From positions 5,766,001-5,830,000 of the forward strand of contig CP069300.1 of the NCBI GenBank assembly GCA_016839165.1: a DNA stretch of 64,000 bases. Direction: 5' to 3'. Origin of the DNA: Bradyrhizobium sp. PSBB068. GTDB lineage: Bacteria; Pseudomonadota; Alphaproteobacteria; Rhizobiales; Xanthobacteraceae. Shown piece after piece: positions 44,485 through 52,836 of the stretch. The translations under genes and the position numbers were made by a program. Each line of letters starts with the position of its first letter. The stretch's first letter is position 1. The notes below the pieces were generated by a model. That model saw only the letters and a list, made by a program, of their open reading frames with translations, ran no database searches and was not told where the DNA came from.

Positions 44485-44514
44485 TTGACAATGTTACTGA
44501 CCGGTACGTATACA
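44485..44514 (+). promoter_or_regulatory. Sigma70-like promoter of the MFS gene
   Basis: A -35 TTGACA (44485-44490) and -10 TATACA (44509-44514) are separated by 18 bases, giving a predicted start of transcription about 25 bases before the MFS ATG. The spacer and -10 lie inside the left arm of the operator. Confidence 0.6.
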
Positions 44515-44545
44515 CGCCGCATCACAATACGTACCGGTAAGTAAC
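44493..44545. promoter_or_regulatory. Large inverted repeat, probable TetR operator
   Basis: The left arm 44493-44511 and right arm 44527-44545 are 19 bp each with one mismatch; each contains ACCGGTACGTAT or its complement. They are separated by 15 bp. The right arm ends immediately before the transporter start codon and so also covers its ribosome site. Confidence 0.75.
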
Positions 44546-45841
44546 ATGCCCTCAACAGCGCTTCAAGCCGCCCCCGTGTCGCGGCGGCCGTTCGGCCAGA
44601 ACTACGCGTTCGTCGTCGTCGCCGTGATCTTCCTCGCGCTGCTCGCCTCCGCCGGCCTGCGCGCGACGCCGGGCGTCCTGATGCTGCCGCTGCAATCAGC
44701 GTTCGGCTGGGACGTCGGCGTGATCTCCTCGTCGGCTGCGGTCGGCATCTTCCTCTACGGCCTCGCCGGCCCGTTCGCCGCCGCCGTGATGCAGCGCTTC
44801 GGCATCCGCCGCACGGTGCTCGGCGCACTCGCGCTGATGTCGGTCTCGACCGGCATGAGCTATTTCATGACCGCGCCGTGGCAATTGTTCATGAGCTGGG
44901 GGCTGTTGTCCGGCATCGGCTCGGGCGCGGTCGCCAACGTGCTCGGCGCCACCGTCGTCAATCGCTGGTTCACCACCAATCGCGGCCTCGTCATGGGGCT
45001 TCTGACCGCGTCGACCGCGACCGGCACGCTGATCTTCATGCCGGGCCTCGCGGCGCTGGTGGCGTGGGGCGGCTGGAAGCCGGTGGTGCTGACGGTCGCC
45101 GCATGCTGCGCGGCGCTGATCCCGCTGGTGTATTTTCTGGTGCCGGAGCGGCCCGCCGCGGTCGGCCTGCGCTCATACGGCAGCACGCATGACGATCAGC
45201 CCGCGCCGCCCGCTGCGGGCAATCCGTTCACCGCCGCGATCAGCAACCTGGTGCGCGCCGCCAGGACGCGGGCGTTCTGGTTCCTGTTCGCGACCTTCTT
45301 CATCTGCGGCTTCACCACCAATGGCCTCGTCGGCACCCATCTGATCGCGTTCTGCGGCGACCATGGGATCGTCGAGGTGCAGGCCGCAGGCCTGCTCGCG
45401 CTGATGGGGTTCTTCGACCTGTTCGGCACCACGCTGTCGGGCTGGCTCACCGACCGGTTCGATCCGCGCAAACTGCTGTTCCTGTATTACGGGCTGCGCG
45501 GCCTGTCGCTGATCTACCTGCCCTACTCGGATTTCTCGCTTGCGAGCCTGTCGGTATTCGCGGTGTTCTACGGCCTCGACTGGATCGCGACCGTGCCGCC
45601 GACCGTGCGCATCGCCAACGAGGCGTTCGGCGACAAGAACGCGCCGCTGGTGTTCGGCTGGGTGGTGGCAGGCCATCAGTTGGGCGCCGCCTGCGCCGCG
45701 TTCTTCGCCGGCTTCATGCGCTCGGCGCAGGGCGATTACCTGCAGGCCTTCATGATCGCGGGCGCAACCGGCATCATCGCGGCCGTGCTGTCGCTCATGA
45801 TCACACGGCGGCCGGCGCAACCGATGCTGGCCGCGGCGTGA
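44546..45841 (+). CDS. MFS transporter under TetR control (OFA/efflux-like)
   Basis: A 431-residue 12-helix membrane protein. The first helix is NYAFVVVAVIFLALLASAG, the cytosolic loop has MQRFGIRRTVLGAL, and the second half has GWLTDRFDPRKLLFLYYGLRGLSL, the MFS repeat signature. The form without an extended central loop resembles monocarboxylate/oxalate-formate or drug-efflux members. Regulation by the divergent TetR through the overlapping operator is likely, so export of a toxic compound is the simplest guess. Confidence 0.88.
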   Translation: MPSTALQAAPVSRRPFGQNYAFVVVAVIFLALLASAGLRATPGVLMLPLQSAFGWDVGVISSSAAVGIFLYGLAGPFAAAVMQRFGIRRTVLGALALMSVSTGMSYFMTAPWQLFMSWGLLSGIGSGAVANVLGATVVNRWFTTNRGLVMGLLTASTATGTLIFMPGLAALVAWGGWKPVVLTVAACCAALIPLVYFLVPERPAAVGLRSYGSTHDDQPAPPAAGNPFTAAISNLVRAARTRAFWFLFATFFICGFTTNGLVGTHLIAFCGDHGIVEVQAAGLLALMGFFDLFGTTLSGWLTDRFDPRKLLFLYYGLRGLSLIYLPYSDFSLASLSVFAVFYGLDWIATVPPTVRIANEAFGDKNAPLVFGWVVAGHQLGAACAAFFAGFMRSAQGDYLQAFMIAGATGIIAAVLSLMITRRPAQPMLAAA

Positions 45842-45845
45842 AACC

Positions 45846-46190
45846 GCGTACCTCGTGGATCGACCAGTTCGGCGGCACGCCACTGAGTAGTAGCCATATT
45901 GATAGTTGTAGTGATCGAACCCGATGGTTCCATCCGGATTGGTCCTCAGCACCAGAGAGACCGAGGTCGGCAGCTATTCGACGGTCGGCGTTTCGACGGC
46001 CGATTGCACAAGATTGGCGTAGGTCTGCTGGGCCTGCCATGTCTCGGCCAACCGGACGGGCCGCCTGGGCGTCGGCTTCGCCCAAGCCGTAATCCTGGCT
46101 GTAGTGGAGGCCCGTGCCGTTCCAGTTGGCCGCGCTGTGGCTCATCCAATAACTGTAGGGGTCCGTCGTGGTCGCCGTCGGGTCGTTCAC
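45846..46190 (-). pseudogene. Probable decayed gene, frames broken
   Basis: The minus-strand frame starts MNDPTATTTDPYSYWMSHSAANW and stays plausible to about residue 45, then continues sensibly only in another frame (ANLVQSAVETPTVE, a stop, then LRTNPDGTIGFDHYNYQYGYYS). At least one frameshift and one stop are therefore needed to read a product. No family was recognised. The rest of 45842-46380 shows no gene. Confidence 0.45.
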
Positions 46191-46380
46191 CTTGTCCGCG
46201 GAGTAGGCCAGGGTTTCCTGGACATCGCGCCGGAGATCGCCGCAGCGACGGCGCCGCCGATGATGGTACGGTGCCGGCGGGAGACCACTCGCCTTCTCGA
46301 ACGTATTTCGGCGATGGACGCGAGCCTACGTTTGAAGGTAACGCCGGCTTCCTGCGCCGCCGAGATCGCTTCTCGAACTG

Positions 46381-47193
46381 CTATCCAAAAAAGACCAGGG
46401 CGCGAACCTCTATGCTCTCACGCGGCGGCGCGCCGGGTGCGAGCGGATTTTCGAACGAGGTGTGGAACGATAGCCGCGCACGACCGTCATTGGCGCTGTC
46501 ATGAATCCGGATCAATAGCGCCTCGTCAGTCTGCATCTCGGAAAAATAGTACCAGCGATGGTTCGGTTTGTATTCCACTCGAGACGTTTCGCCACGAACA
46601 TGAGCGTAAACGAGATCGCTGGGAATCAGATCATCGTCCGTGAATGATCGCGCGTCGCACAGCGCCAGCGGTGAATCCAATACCGGACCGCGCAGCGGAC
46701 GCCATACGTTGACGATCCCAAATCGATGCTTCAGCAATTCGTCCGCCTCAGCTCCGAGGTGATCGCGGACCCTCCGCGGCGCAGAGTTGACGGTGTGATC
46801 GTTGTGGACCTGCCGGGATGGCGGTGCGAGACCGGGAACGCTCGCATTGCGTACGTTGTGATCGAAGATGTATACGCGGCTGGCGCCGACGGCGTCGCGC
46901 AGCAATTGCTCAACTTCCGGGTAATAGACGCGCTTGATTTCTTCCGAGTCGTAAAAATTGGCAACGGCGGTAGGCGCGTTGACCAGCGAGAAACCATTAC
47001 GATCGAGCGAGAATTCCGACTCACGCCCCCGCACGTCCTCGATCGTCACCTCACGCTCATCGTCGATACCATTCCATTGCGGTACGCCAGGGGGTGGCTC
47101 GATACGGTAAAAGGTCGGCTTCTCGTCGCCGCGCTTGAGGTAGTGCAGTTTCGCGGTGAGATTGCGAGGAAAGATGGGTCCGTCGAGCGCCAT
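46381..47193 (-). CDS. CmcJ/NvfI family oxidoreductase
   Basis: A 270-residue protein of the CmcJ/NvfI-like family (named after a cephamycin methoxylation protein and a fungal 2-oxoglutarate-like oxygenase). Diagnostic parts are VYIFDHNVRNASVPGLAPPSRQVHNDHTVNSAPRRV, with the HND iron-site-like triad, FGIVNVWRPLRGPVLDSPLALCDA, and WYYFSEMQTDEALLIRIHDS. The DNA is poorer in GC than its neighbours. The substrate is unknown; no biosynthetic cluster surrounds it. Confidence 0.85.
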   Translation of the reverse strand: MALDGPIFPRNLTAKLHYLKRGDEKPTFYRIEPPPGVPQWNGIDDEREVTIEDVRGRESEFSLDRNGFSLVNAPTAVANFYDSEEIKRVYYPEVEQLLRDAVGASRVYIFDHNVRNASVPGLAPPSRQVHNDHTVNSAPRRVRDHLGAEADELLKHRFGIVNVWRPLRGPVLDSPLALCDARSFTDDDLIPSDLVYAHVRGETSRVEYKPNHRWYYFSEMQTDEALLIRIHDSANDGRARLSFHTSFENPLAPGAPPRESIEVRALVFFG

Positions 47194-47402
47194 GATCGCT
47201 ACTCCACGTTGGCTCGCGGGAGATACCGCGACAGCTTTCTGGTTGCGATACTATCGCCACGGCGCACGAACGTCAGCGTCGCCATTCACCAAAGATCTCT
47301 CGTCCGCGCATGTGAAGCACCAAAACTCGACACGCAGAGGGCAATTGCTTCTCTTTGCAGCCGGAGCGCGCTTGACGTCCCGCGAAGCAAGTCTCGCCGC
47401 GC

Positions 47403-47717
47403 TCAATCAAGACAGGCAACAAAGACGTCGGCCGCCTCGCCGGCAAACTCTGTCGCCCACTCCCGAAAGATCACAATCTCCGGATCCGTCGCAACCCGCA
47501 AACGGCTTTCGGCATTCTCCGCATGACGTCGCCGTGAGCAAAAGCTGCCAAGCGCCACGGCGAACCAGTTTGCCCGCGTCATTGCTTCCGCGTCCTCACG
47601 GCTCCCCGCCTCGAATGCCAGCCTTCGCGCCCCCTCCGTCTCGATCACGAACACGCCGAGGTCCGGCGCAAGATGGCGCGGCAGGCCGCCTACAGAAAGG
47701 CGTTGGGTAACGGGCAT
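47403..47717 (-). CDS. Small hypothetical protein
   Basis: A 104-residue protein with a regular composition: GVFVIETEGARRLAFEAGSREDAEAMTRANWFAVAL, SRLRVATDPEIVIFREWATEFAGEA. The second-half pattern looks conserved-type, with a beta strand and an amphipathic helix. No signal peptide or membrane segment. It is 21 bp from the end of the carbonic anhydrase gene on the same strand, so it may be co-transcribed with it. No function is assigned. Confidence 0.6.
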   Translation of the reverse strand: MPVTQRLSVGGLPRHLAPDLGVFVIETEGARRLAFEAGSREDAEAMTRANWFAVALGSFCSRRRHAENAESRLRVATDPEIVIFREWATEFAGEAADVFVACLD

Positions 47718-47738
47718 TGCAGCAGATACTCGCTGCGC

Positions 47739-48332
47739 CTAAACGGCAGGCCGACCGGCTGCCGTCGCCTCGACCACCTCGTTGAGGCGGCCGGTCTTCA
47801 CGTCGTAAATGAAGCCGTAGATCGGAATTTGCTTCGGCACCAGGGGATGGCTTCTGATCCGCTGCACATCCTCGAGCACACTCTTGGCATTGTCCTCAAA
47901 CGTATGCCAGTGGACGAACTTGCCCGCGACCGAACCGCCTTCGTGTTTTGGATTCGACCATGTCTTGCCATCGAACTGCGCGGTGCCCAGATCGTCCGCC
48001 AGGAGGTCGCTGATGACCTCGTTGGTGAACAATTGCATCCCGCAATCGCTATGATGGACGACGAACCATTCATTCGTTCCGAGCAGCTTGTGAGAGATCA
48101 CGAGCGAGCGGATCGCGTCATCGGACGCGCGTCCTCCCGCATTACGGATCACGTGAGCATCGCCCTCGGCAAGTCCAGCATACTTTGCCGGGTCAAGCCG
48201 CGCGTCCATGCAGGTCAGGATCGCAAAGCGTCGCGCAGGCGGCAATGCCAGCTTTTCCTTGTCACCGAATTCGGCAGCGTATTTGCCGTTGGCCGAAATG
48301 ACTTCCTGTAACGTGGCGCTGGGCGTCGACAT
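47739..48332 (-). CDS. Beta-carbonic anhydrase-like protein
   Basis: A 197-residue beta-class carbonic anhydrase. Zinc ligands Cys41 with Asp43/Arg45 (CMDARLD), His94 and Cys97 (HHSDCG) are in place. [26 protein letters not shown] is the central signature. The segment [26 protein letters not shown] fits the type II-like small members. It interconverts CO2 and bicarbonate in the cytosol. The start at 48332 gives a family-normal length. Confidence 0.93.
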   Translation of the reverse strand: MSTPSATLQEVISANGKYAAEFGDKEKLALPPARRFAILTCMDARLDPAKYAGLAEGDAHVIRNAGGRASDDAIRSLVISHKLLGTNEWFVVHHSDCGMQLFTNEVISDLLADDLGTAQFDGKTWSNPKHEGGSVAGKFVHWHTFEDNAKSVLEDVQRIRSHPLVPKQIPIYGFIYDVKTGRLNEVVEATAAGRPAV

Positions 48333-48570
48333 GGCGTGACATCCTTCGGTTATGAAAGCACGGTCAACTGTCAGATGGAATCAGCGCGAGGCTCGCACGT
48401 CAAGGAAATGGAATTTCGAAGTTCGTGCGAGCACGATGAAGTCATGTCGCGAATGGAAGCGCTTTCAGTCAGAACCATACCGGTCATCGCGCAGCTCATG
48501 CCTGCTGATGCGCAAGCCACCGGCCAACAAGGCCCGGTCGATTGCCGGACCGTGGGGTGAAACCCATGCG

Positions 48571-48771
48571 TCAATCGCTCAACGTGACGCCAAGCCTCAC
48601 TGCAGCCGCAACTGTCGACGCGACATTTCGGTTCAAGCTTCGCGCGATCTTCTCGACGGGCATATTCGCCTTTGCCAAGCCTCTAAGCTTGTATTTTTCG
48701 GCTGCCGTCCAGGGGCGATCACTGCCCGGCCGGGATTGATCTCCGGCGGCTATTTCCGGTCGCGATCCCAA
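48571..48771 (-). CDS. Small HTH-like (Myb/SANT-type) protein, TTG start
   Basis: The minus frame ends RPWTAAEKYKLRGLAKANMPVEKIARSLNRNVASTVAAAVRLGVTLSD, a helix pattern like small Myb/SANT-type proteins common in Bradyrhizobium. No ATG or GTG lies close upstream; TTG at 48771 with GAGGGGG before it gives 66 residues. The N-terminal end is uncertain and the frame farther upstream to 48903 reads as noise. Confidence 0.5.
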   Translation of the reverse strand: MGSRPEIAAGDQSRPGSDRPWTAAEKYKLRGLAKANMPVEKIARSLNRNVASTVAAAVRLGVTLSD

Positions 48772-48860
48772 TGCTGCCCCCTCGCCTTGACGACCAGAAT
48801 CTCCATGCCGGCCGGTGCCGCGGCGAACTCGCCGCAGCCTCCCGGCGTGAACCGTACGCC

Positions 48861-49643
48861 CTAGTTGAAGAGATCCGGCTCGGCCTCGGTGATCCAGTCC
48901 CATAGCGGCTGGAAGCTGAAATAGCCTCCCTTATGCGTGCCGACCTGACTGGCAGTCAGCTTCGCCACGTCATGCGGAATCGGCTTTGGCGTGCCGGCCG
49001 CTTCGGCGAGCAATTGCGCGCGAGCGGCGTTATCCATCGCGATGTACCACCAAGCGGTCGCCTCGATCGTGGGGCCGACCGTCAACAGACCGTGGTTCTG
49101 CAGGATCACGGCCTTGTTCGATCCGAGCGCCTCCGCGATCTTCCGGCCTTCTTCCGCCTCAAGCACGACACCGGAGAACGGATCGAACAGCGCGTGATCT
49201 TGATAGAACGCGCAGGAGTCCTGGGTAAGCGGATCGAGCAACCGGCCGAGCGCCGACCATGCCTTGCCGTAAGTCGAGTGCGTATGGGCCGCCGCGATGA
49301 CCTCCGGATGCGCAGCGTGGATCGCCGAATGAATCACGAAACCCGCCTGGTTGATCGGCTTGTCGCCAATCAGAATGTTACCGTCATGATCCACCAGTTG
49401 CAGGTCGGAGACCTTGATCTGACCAAAATGCTTCGACAGCGGATTGATCCAGAAGCGATCCGGAAACTCCGGGTCACGCACGGTGACGTGCCCGGCCAGG
49501 CCCTGGTCGAACCCATAGCGGGAAAACAGCCGGAAGGTTGCCGCGAGACGCTGCTTGCGATGCAGCCTCTCCTCCTCGAACGAAGCTGCCGGCACGCGCT
49601 CGACCAGGGAGTATTTCTTCGGCTTCTCGACGATCTGGTTCAT
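48861..49643 (-). CDS. Class II aldolase/adducin family protein
   Basis: A 260-residue AraD/FucA-type protein: GLAGHVTVRDPEFPDRFWINPLSKHFG, HSAIHAAHPEVIAAAHTHSTYGKAWSALG with the His-x-His zinc site, and ILQNHGLLTVGPTIEATAWWYIAMDNAARAQ with a further His. Members split or epimerise phosphorylated sugars or act on hydroxy-acids. The ATG at 49643 has AAGGAG 8 bases upstream. It is 16 bp after the hydroxyacid dehydrogenase gene, so the two probably form one pathway on a hydroxy-acid. Confidence 0.9.
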   Translation of the reverse strand: MNQIVEKPKKYSLVERVPAASFEEERLHRKQRLAATFRLFSRYGFDQGLAGHVTVRDPEFPDRFWINPLSKHFGQIKVSDLQLVDHDGNILIGDKPINQAGFVIHSAIHAAHPEVIAAAHTHSTYGKAWSALGRLLDPLTQDSCAFYQDHALFDPFSGVVLEAEEGRKIAEALGSNKAVILQNHGLLTVGPTIEATAWWYIAMDNAARAQLLAEAAGTPKPIPHDVAKLTASQVGTHKGGYFSFQPLWDWITEAEPDLFN

Positions 49644-49659
49644 TCTCGGGGCTCCTTGC

Positions 49660-50661
49660 TTAGTATCCCAGCTTCTTGTCAAAAACATCGGCCAACGGCG
49701 CGCCATGCGCGTAGGCGTCGAGGTTGACCAGCGTCTTGTCGGTCAGCCGCTTGATATCGTCTGCTCCGGTCCAGGACACGTGCGGGGTCAGGACGACCTT
49801 CGGGTGAAGGTAGATCGGATCCCCCTCCGGCGGCGGCTCCGGATCCGTGACATCGAGCGTGGCGCCCGCCAGTTGCCCGTTGTCGAGCGCACGCAGCAAG
49901 GCTTGCTGATCGATGATCCGGCCCCGCGCCACGTTGATCACGTGCAACGATTCCTTCGCATGCGTCAGGACCTCGGCGTTGATCAAATGCACTGTCTGCG
50001 GCGTTGCCGGCAGTGCGATCACGAGATGGTCGGAGGCCGCCACCAGCGCTTCGATGCTGTCGACCGGGAGGATACCCGGAACGGCATATTGCCACGATGA
50101 GCGTCGCAACACCTTGATCTGAACACCGAACGGCTTCAACCGCTCGGCGACGGCATGGCCGATCGCGCCAAATCCCGCGATTCCAACCGTTTTTCCGGCA
50201 AGCGAACCGAGCGGCGTGATCTTCCACTCCGCTCGACTGCGTGGACGCACGTCTTGGAGCCGTTTGGCAAAGCCCAGGATCGCTGCCAGGACATATTCAG
50301 AAATAGCATCGGCCGAGATGCCGCGCCCAACCGTAACCACCGGACCATCGAGCAGCCATTCCGGAAAGAAGTCGACGCCCGTCGACGCGGTCTGGATCCA
50401 GCGCAGGCCGTATGGCCACCCCCTCGGCTTCTCCCCCGGCGCCTTGCTCCAGCCTGCGGCCGGACGGGTCAGCAACACGTCGGCTTCCGGCGCGATGTCC
50501 CAGGCCGGACGCTCGGCGGGATGGTCAATGATCAGCGGGCGGGACCAGTGGTCGATCAGCGACGCGCGAACTTCGGCTCCAAGCTGGTTGATGATGATCG
50601 GCGAACGCACGCCGGTGGAGGCGCGACCGCTGTCGATACGAGGCGTGTTCATGGCGTGCAC
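49660..50661 (-). CDS. D-2-hydroxyacid dehydrogenase
   Basis: A 333-residue NAD-dependent dehydrogenase. The N-terminal substrate domain is followed by TVGRGISADAISEYVLAAILGFAKRLQ, the Rossmann motif GIAGFGAIGHAV, HVINVARGRIIDQQALLRAL with the catalytic Arg, and VVLTPHVSWTG with the catalytic His. DPEPPPEGDPIYLHPK precedes it, with Glu as the third residue of the usual triad. It reduces 2-oxo-acids or oxidises D-2-hydroxy-acids. It may start at 50661 or the Met three codons later. Confidence 0.9.
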   Translation of the reverse strand: MHAMNTPRIDSGRASTGVRSPIIINQLGAEVRASLIDHWSRPLIIDHPAERPAWDIAPEADVLLTRPAAGWSKAPGEKPRGWPYGLRWIQTASTGVDFFPEWLLDGPVVTVGRGISADAISEYVLAAILGFAKRLQDVRPRSRAEWKITPLGSLAGKTVGIAGFGAIGHAVAERLKPFGVQIKVLRRSSWQYAVPGILPVDSIEALVAASDHLVIALPATPQTVHLINAEVLTHAKESLHVINVARGRIIDQQALLRALDNGQLAGATLDVTDPEPPPEGDPIYLHPKVVLTPHVSWTGADDIKRLTDKTLVNLDAYAHGAPLADVFDKKLGY

Positions 50662-51146
50662 TCATGATTGCAAACTCGTGACATGCTAGGCGCCGGCGGC
50701 AAGATAGTCTTTTCAAAGATGCCTAAGGCTCTGCAACAACCGGGTAACGCGTCGAGACGATGCAAATGAAATCGCCTCTCTGAGTTTCATCCGCGATCGC
50801 ACGCAACGTGGATGGCGTCTGCACTGAACCACGCCGGGACGAGAAAGAGCATCACATGCCGTGATCTGCAGCCTCGCGGCGAATCGACCGCGTTCTCGAC
50901 AGAATCAGACTATCGGCGTGGATGACTTCAACCGCGTCGCGGCATCCGGCTCAGTCCAAGCACCTCCAATTTGCCGGATGGAAATCTGTTATATTGGAAG
51001 TCTCGCCGCAGCATCTCGCTCCGCTTCCATTTTCTCAGACGAAAGCGAATGAGATGAAACTTTCCCTATTCTCCAGTATCGCACCGCACTCTATCTACGA
51101 CAGTGACGAAATTGAGCACGCCCTGCTCTACCCCTGGAGAACGACG
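50662..51146. other. Intergenic region before the Met-rich gene
   Basis: No convincing gene. The Met-rich frame stays open back to 50922 with a second ATG at 51054 (MKLSLFSSIAPHSIYDSDEIEH), which could add 31 residues. The upstream part is ordinary sequence, with none of the Met pattern, and the best ribosome site is at 51147. Confidence 0.5.
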
Positions 51147-51452
51147 ATGAACACCGCGATGCAGATGATGCCCATGCCAATGATGATGGGCGGCATGATG
51201 AACCCCTCTATGGCCGGCGGCATGATGCCGATGATGAACATGCCCATGATGGGCATGCCGATGATGGCCTGTCAGATGAAGTGCACCATGACCCCCACCG
51301 GCATGACCTGCGAGATGATGCCGATGGATCCGGCAATGAAGGACATGTTCATGAAGTGCTGCGAGAGCATGATGAACATGATGCAGATGGGCATGCCCAT
51401 GATGATGGGCTGCGGCGGCATGATGATGATGTGCATGCCGATGAAGGCCTAG
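51147..51452 (+). CDS. Methionine-rich small protein, possible copper-binding
   Basis: 101 residues from the ATG at 51147, with GGAGA about 7 bases upstream. Roughly 40% are methionine in MMxM, MxM and PMMG patterns. A central Cys part reads MACQMKCTMTPTGMTCEMM and MKCCESMMNMM, and the end GCGGMMMMCMP has more Cys. No signal peptide is evident, so it would be cytosolic unless the longer start at 51054 is used. Methionine-thioether and Cys ligands of this kind bind Cu(I) or Ag(I) in known proteins, so copper storage or buffering is a reasonable inference. A strong terminator follows. No family is recognised. Confidence 0.82.
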   Translation: MNTAMQMMPMPMMMGGMMNPSMAGGMMPMMNMPMMGMPMMACQMKCTMTPTGMTCEMMPMDPAMKDMFMKCCESMMNMMQMGMPMMMGCGGMMMMCMPMKA

Positions 51453-51482
51453 GACCTCGACCGGCTCGCGCTGCCTTCCCAG

Positions 51483-51514
51483 GGGGCCGGCACTGCCGGC
51501 CCTCTTTTCGTTTC
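51483..51514 (+). terminator. Rho-independent terminator after the Met-rich gene
   Basis: A perfect GGGCCGGC/GCCGGCCC stem (51484-51502) with an ACT loop is followed by TCTTTTCGTTTC. It lies between convergent genes. Confidence 0.82.
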
Positions 51515-52136
51515 AGGTCGCGTCGTCGGCATAGGTCATGACGAGGTAGAGCACTGCCTCGCTGGCTACCAGATTCTTATATACATGCGGAACATCGGCC
51601 TCGAAGACGATCGCGTCGCCTTCCGTCAATGTCTGCGGCTTGTCGGAGCCGGCAGCGATCTCCACGACGCCCTTCGCCACGAACAGGTTTTCACGGGTGC
51701 CGGGCGCATGCGCTTCGGCGTTCTCGCGATGCAGCGGACCTATTCTGAGCTCGTAGAATTCGACCTGATGGCTGCCATCGAACGGAAACAGCGCGCGAGA
51801 CGTGAACTGCCCTTGGCTCGATGAGAGCAGCTTGGCGTCACTTTGGCGGAGCACGACCGGGCCTCGCGCGACATCCGCCTGCAACAGATTGGCGAACGGA
51901 ACGTGCAGTGCGTTCGCGACCTTCCACAGCAGCGCGATGGTCGGAACGCTCTTTCCGGTCTCGATCTGTCCAAGCATCGCACGGCTGACGCCGGACTGCT
52001 TCGCCAACCGTTCCAGCGAGTGGCCGCGGCTCGTTCGCAGCCGTCGCAGATTGCGTCCGAGGACCGCAGGCAGATCCTGCTCCGCGTCGGGTGACGGGTT
52101 GGCGTCTAATGAAGAAGCGACGTTACCGTCGCTCAT
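51513..52136 (-). CDS. XRE-type HTH regulator with C-terminal cupin
   Basis: A 207-residue regulator. HTH: LGRNLRRLRTSRGHSLERLAKQSGVSRAMLGQIETGKSVPTIALLWKVANAL (residues about 25-77). C-terminal cupin: VEFYELRIGPLHRENAEAHAPGTRENLFVAKGVVEIAAG and LTEGDAIVFEADVPHVYKNLV. Related proteins sense small molecules such as sulfur or amino-acid compounds. The ATG at 52136 overlaps the stop codon of the 71-residue gene (ATGA); the longer frame is unlikely. It is divergent from the ABC operon at 52837, across the TTGGWCCAA palindromes, and may control it. Confidence 0.88.
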   Translation of the reverse strand: MSDGNVASSLDANPSPDAEQDLPAVLGRNLRRLRTSRGHSLERLAKQSGVSRAMLGQIETGKSVPTIALLWKVANALHVPFANLLQADVARGPVVLRQSDAKLLSSSQGQFTSRALFPFDGSHQVEFYELRIGPLHRENAEAHAPGTRENLFVAKGVVEIAAGSDKPQTLTEGDAIVFEADVPHVYKNLVASEAVLYLVMTYADDAT

Positions 52137-52348
52137 AAAGCATCCCAGTGCGCAGCGGATGTCGCCGGTACCGCCATCGGCACCCACACCCAGGCGGGCC
52201 AGAGCCAGAAAAGCTGCATCGCGCCAAAGGAAGGACCGAAGGTGGCGTTTTGCCACTGTCCGGCGGATGTCGCCGGCTGCTGCCTCCGCCGCATTGATCG
52301 ATAGGCGTCCAGATCAATGATCCGCGCTGAATTCAAGGCTTCTGTCAC
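52133..52348 (-). CDS. Trp-rich small protein coupled to the XRE-cupin gene
   Basis: A 71-residue protein starting at GTG. The basic N-terminal half ARIIDLDAYRSMRRRQQ precedes a Trp-rich hydrophobic stretch FGAMQLFWLWPAWVWVPMAV that may be a membrane segment or hydrophobic hairpin. Its stop overlaps the start of the regulator (ATGA). No family recognised with certainty, although the N-terminal IIDLDAYRSMRRRQQ is a pattern I associate with small Bradyrhizobium proteins. Confidence 0.6.
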   Translation of the reverse strand: MTEALNSARIIDLDAYRSMRRRQQPATSAGQWQNATFGPSFGAMQLFWLWPAWVWVPMAVPATSAAHWDAL

Positions 52349-52725
52349 CTGCTGTGCCCGCGTTCGATTGCCGTCCTCGATATCCTAGTTGGACCCCGGC
52401 TCCCGACAAGCTGTTGTCGAACAAAACAACACGCGCTCTGTAAAGTTCGATCAGGTAGCAAAGACTTCTCGCGTCCGCGCTTCCAATAGCAACCGGCTCC
52501 TTTCGCTCGAAACGCGCTGCAACCGGCACACTGGCAATTGAGCCGGCGAACGCCGATGGGGCAGGAGACCTTTGATTGCGACGTTCCGACCACGCCGCCC
52601 GCGACTTGGACACCGTCATCAAAGGGCGCCACCCCACACAAAGAACCGATTTCTCCATTGCAGACGAATTGGAGAACAACAATCTCGCCCGTTGGCATTT
52701 CAACGAAGAAATCCTGGAGGTACCG

Positions 52726-52753
52726 CAATTGGTCCAATCCATTGGACCAATTG
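52726..52753. promoter_or_regulatory. Perfect 28-bp palindrome before the ABC operon
   Basis: Arms of 13 bp (CAATTGGTCCAAT and ATTGGACCAATTG) are separated by CC. Each arm contains a TTGGWCCAA half-palindrome. It lies 84-111 bases before the solute-binding gene start and is a strong candidate operator, possibly for the divergent XRE-cupin regulator. Confidence 0.7.
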
Positions 52754-52805
52754 CAGCATTTCCTGAAGTGTGGCCAAAAGGGCCTGCAAAAGCGCGACGT
52801 GCCGC

Positions 52806-52814
52806 TTGGACCAA
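52806..52814. promoter_or_regulatory. Third TTGGWCCAA site
   Basis: TTGGACCAA, again symmetric around its centre, lies 23-31 bases before the start of the solute-binding gene and so near its ribosome site. Confidence 0.5.
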
Positions 52815-52836
52815 CTGGAACTCAGAAGACCACAGA

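Larger units (their letters stand above)
52349..52836. other. Divergent regulatory region before the ABC operon
   Basis: No gene is convincing in this stretch. It contains the near-continuous palindromes described separately, and short frames on both strands look like noise. Confidence 0.5.

Noticed and set aside
48336..48560. 74-codon plus-strand frame between the carbonic anhydrase and the small HTH gene
   Set aside because: No ribosome site and no recognisable pattern; it overlaps a second equally long frame in another phase.
50922..51146. Longer N-terminus for the Met-rich protein
   Set aside because: Upstream codons lack the Met/Cys pattern and the best ribosome site is before 51147; the ATG at 51054 stays possible but is less likely.
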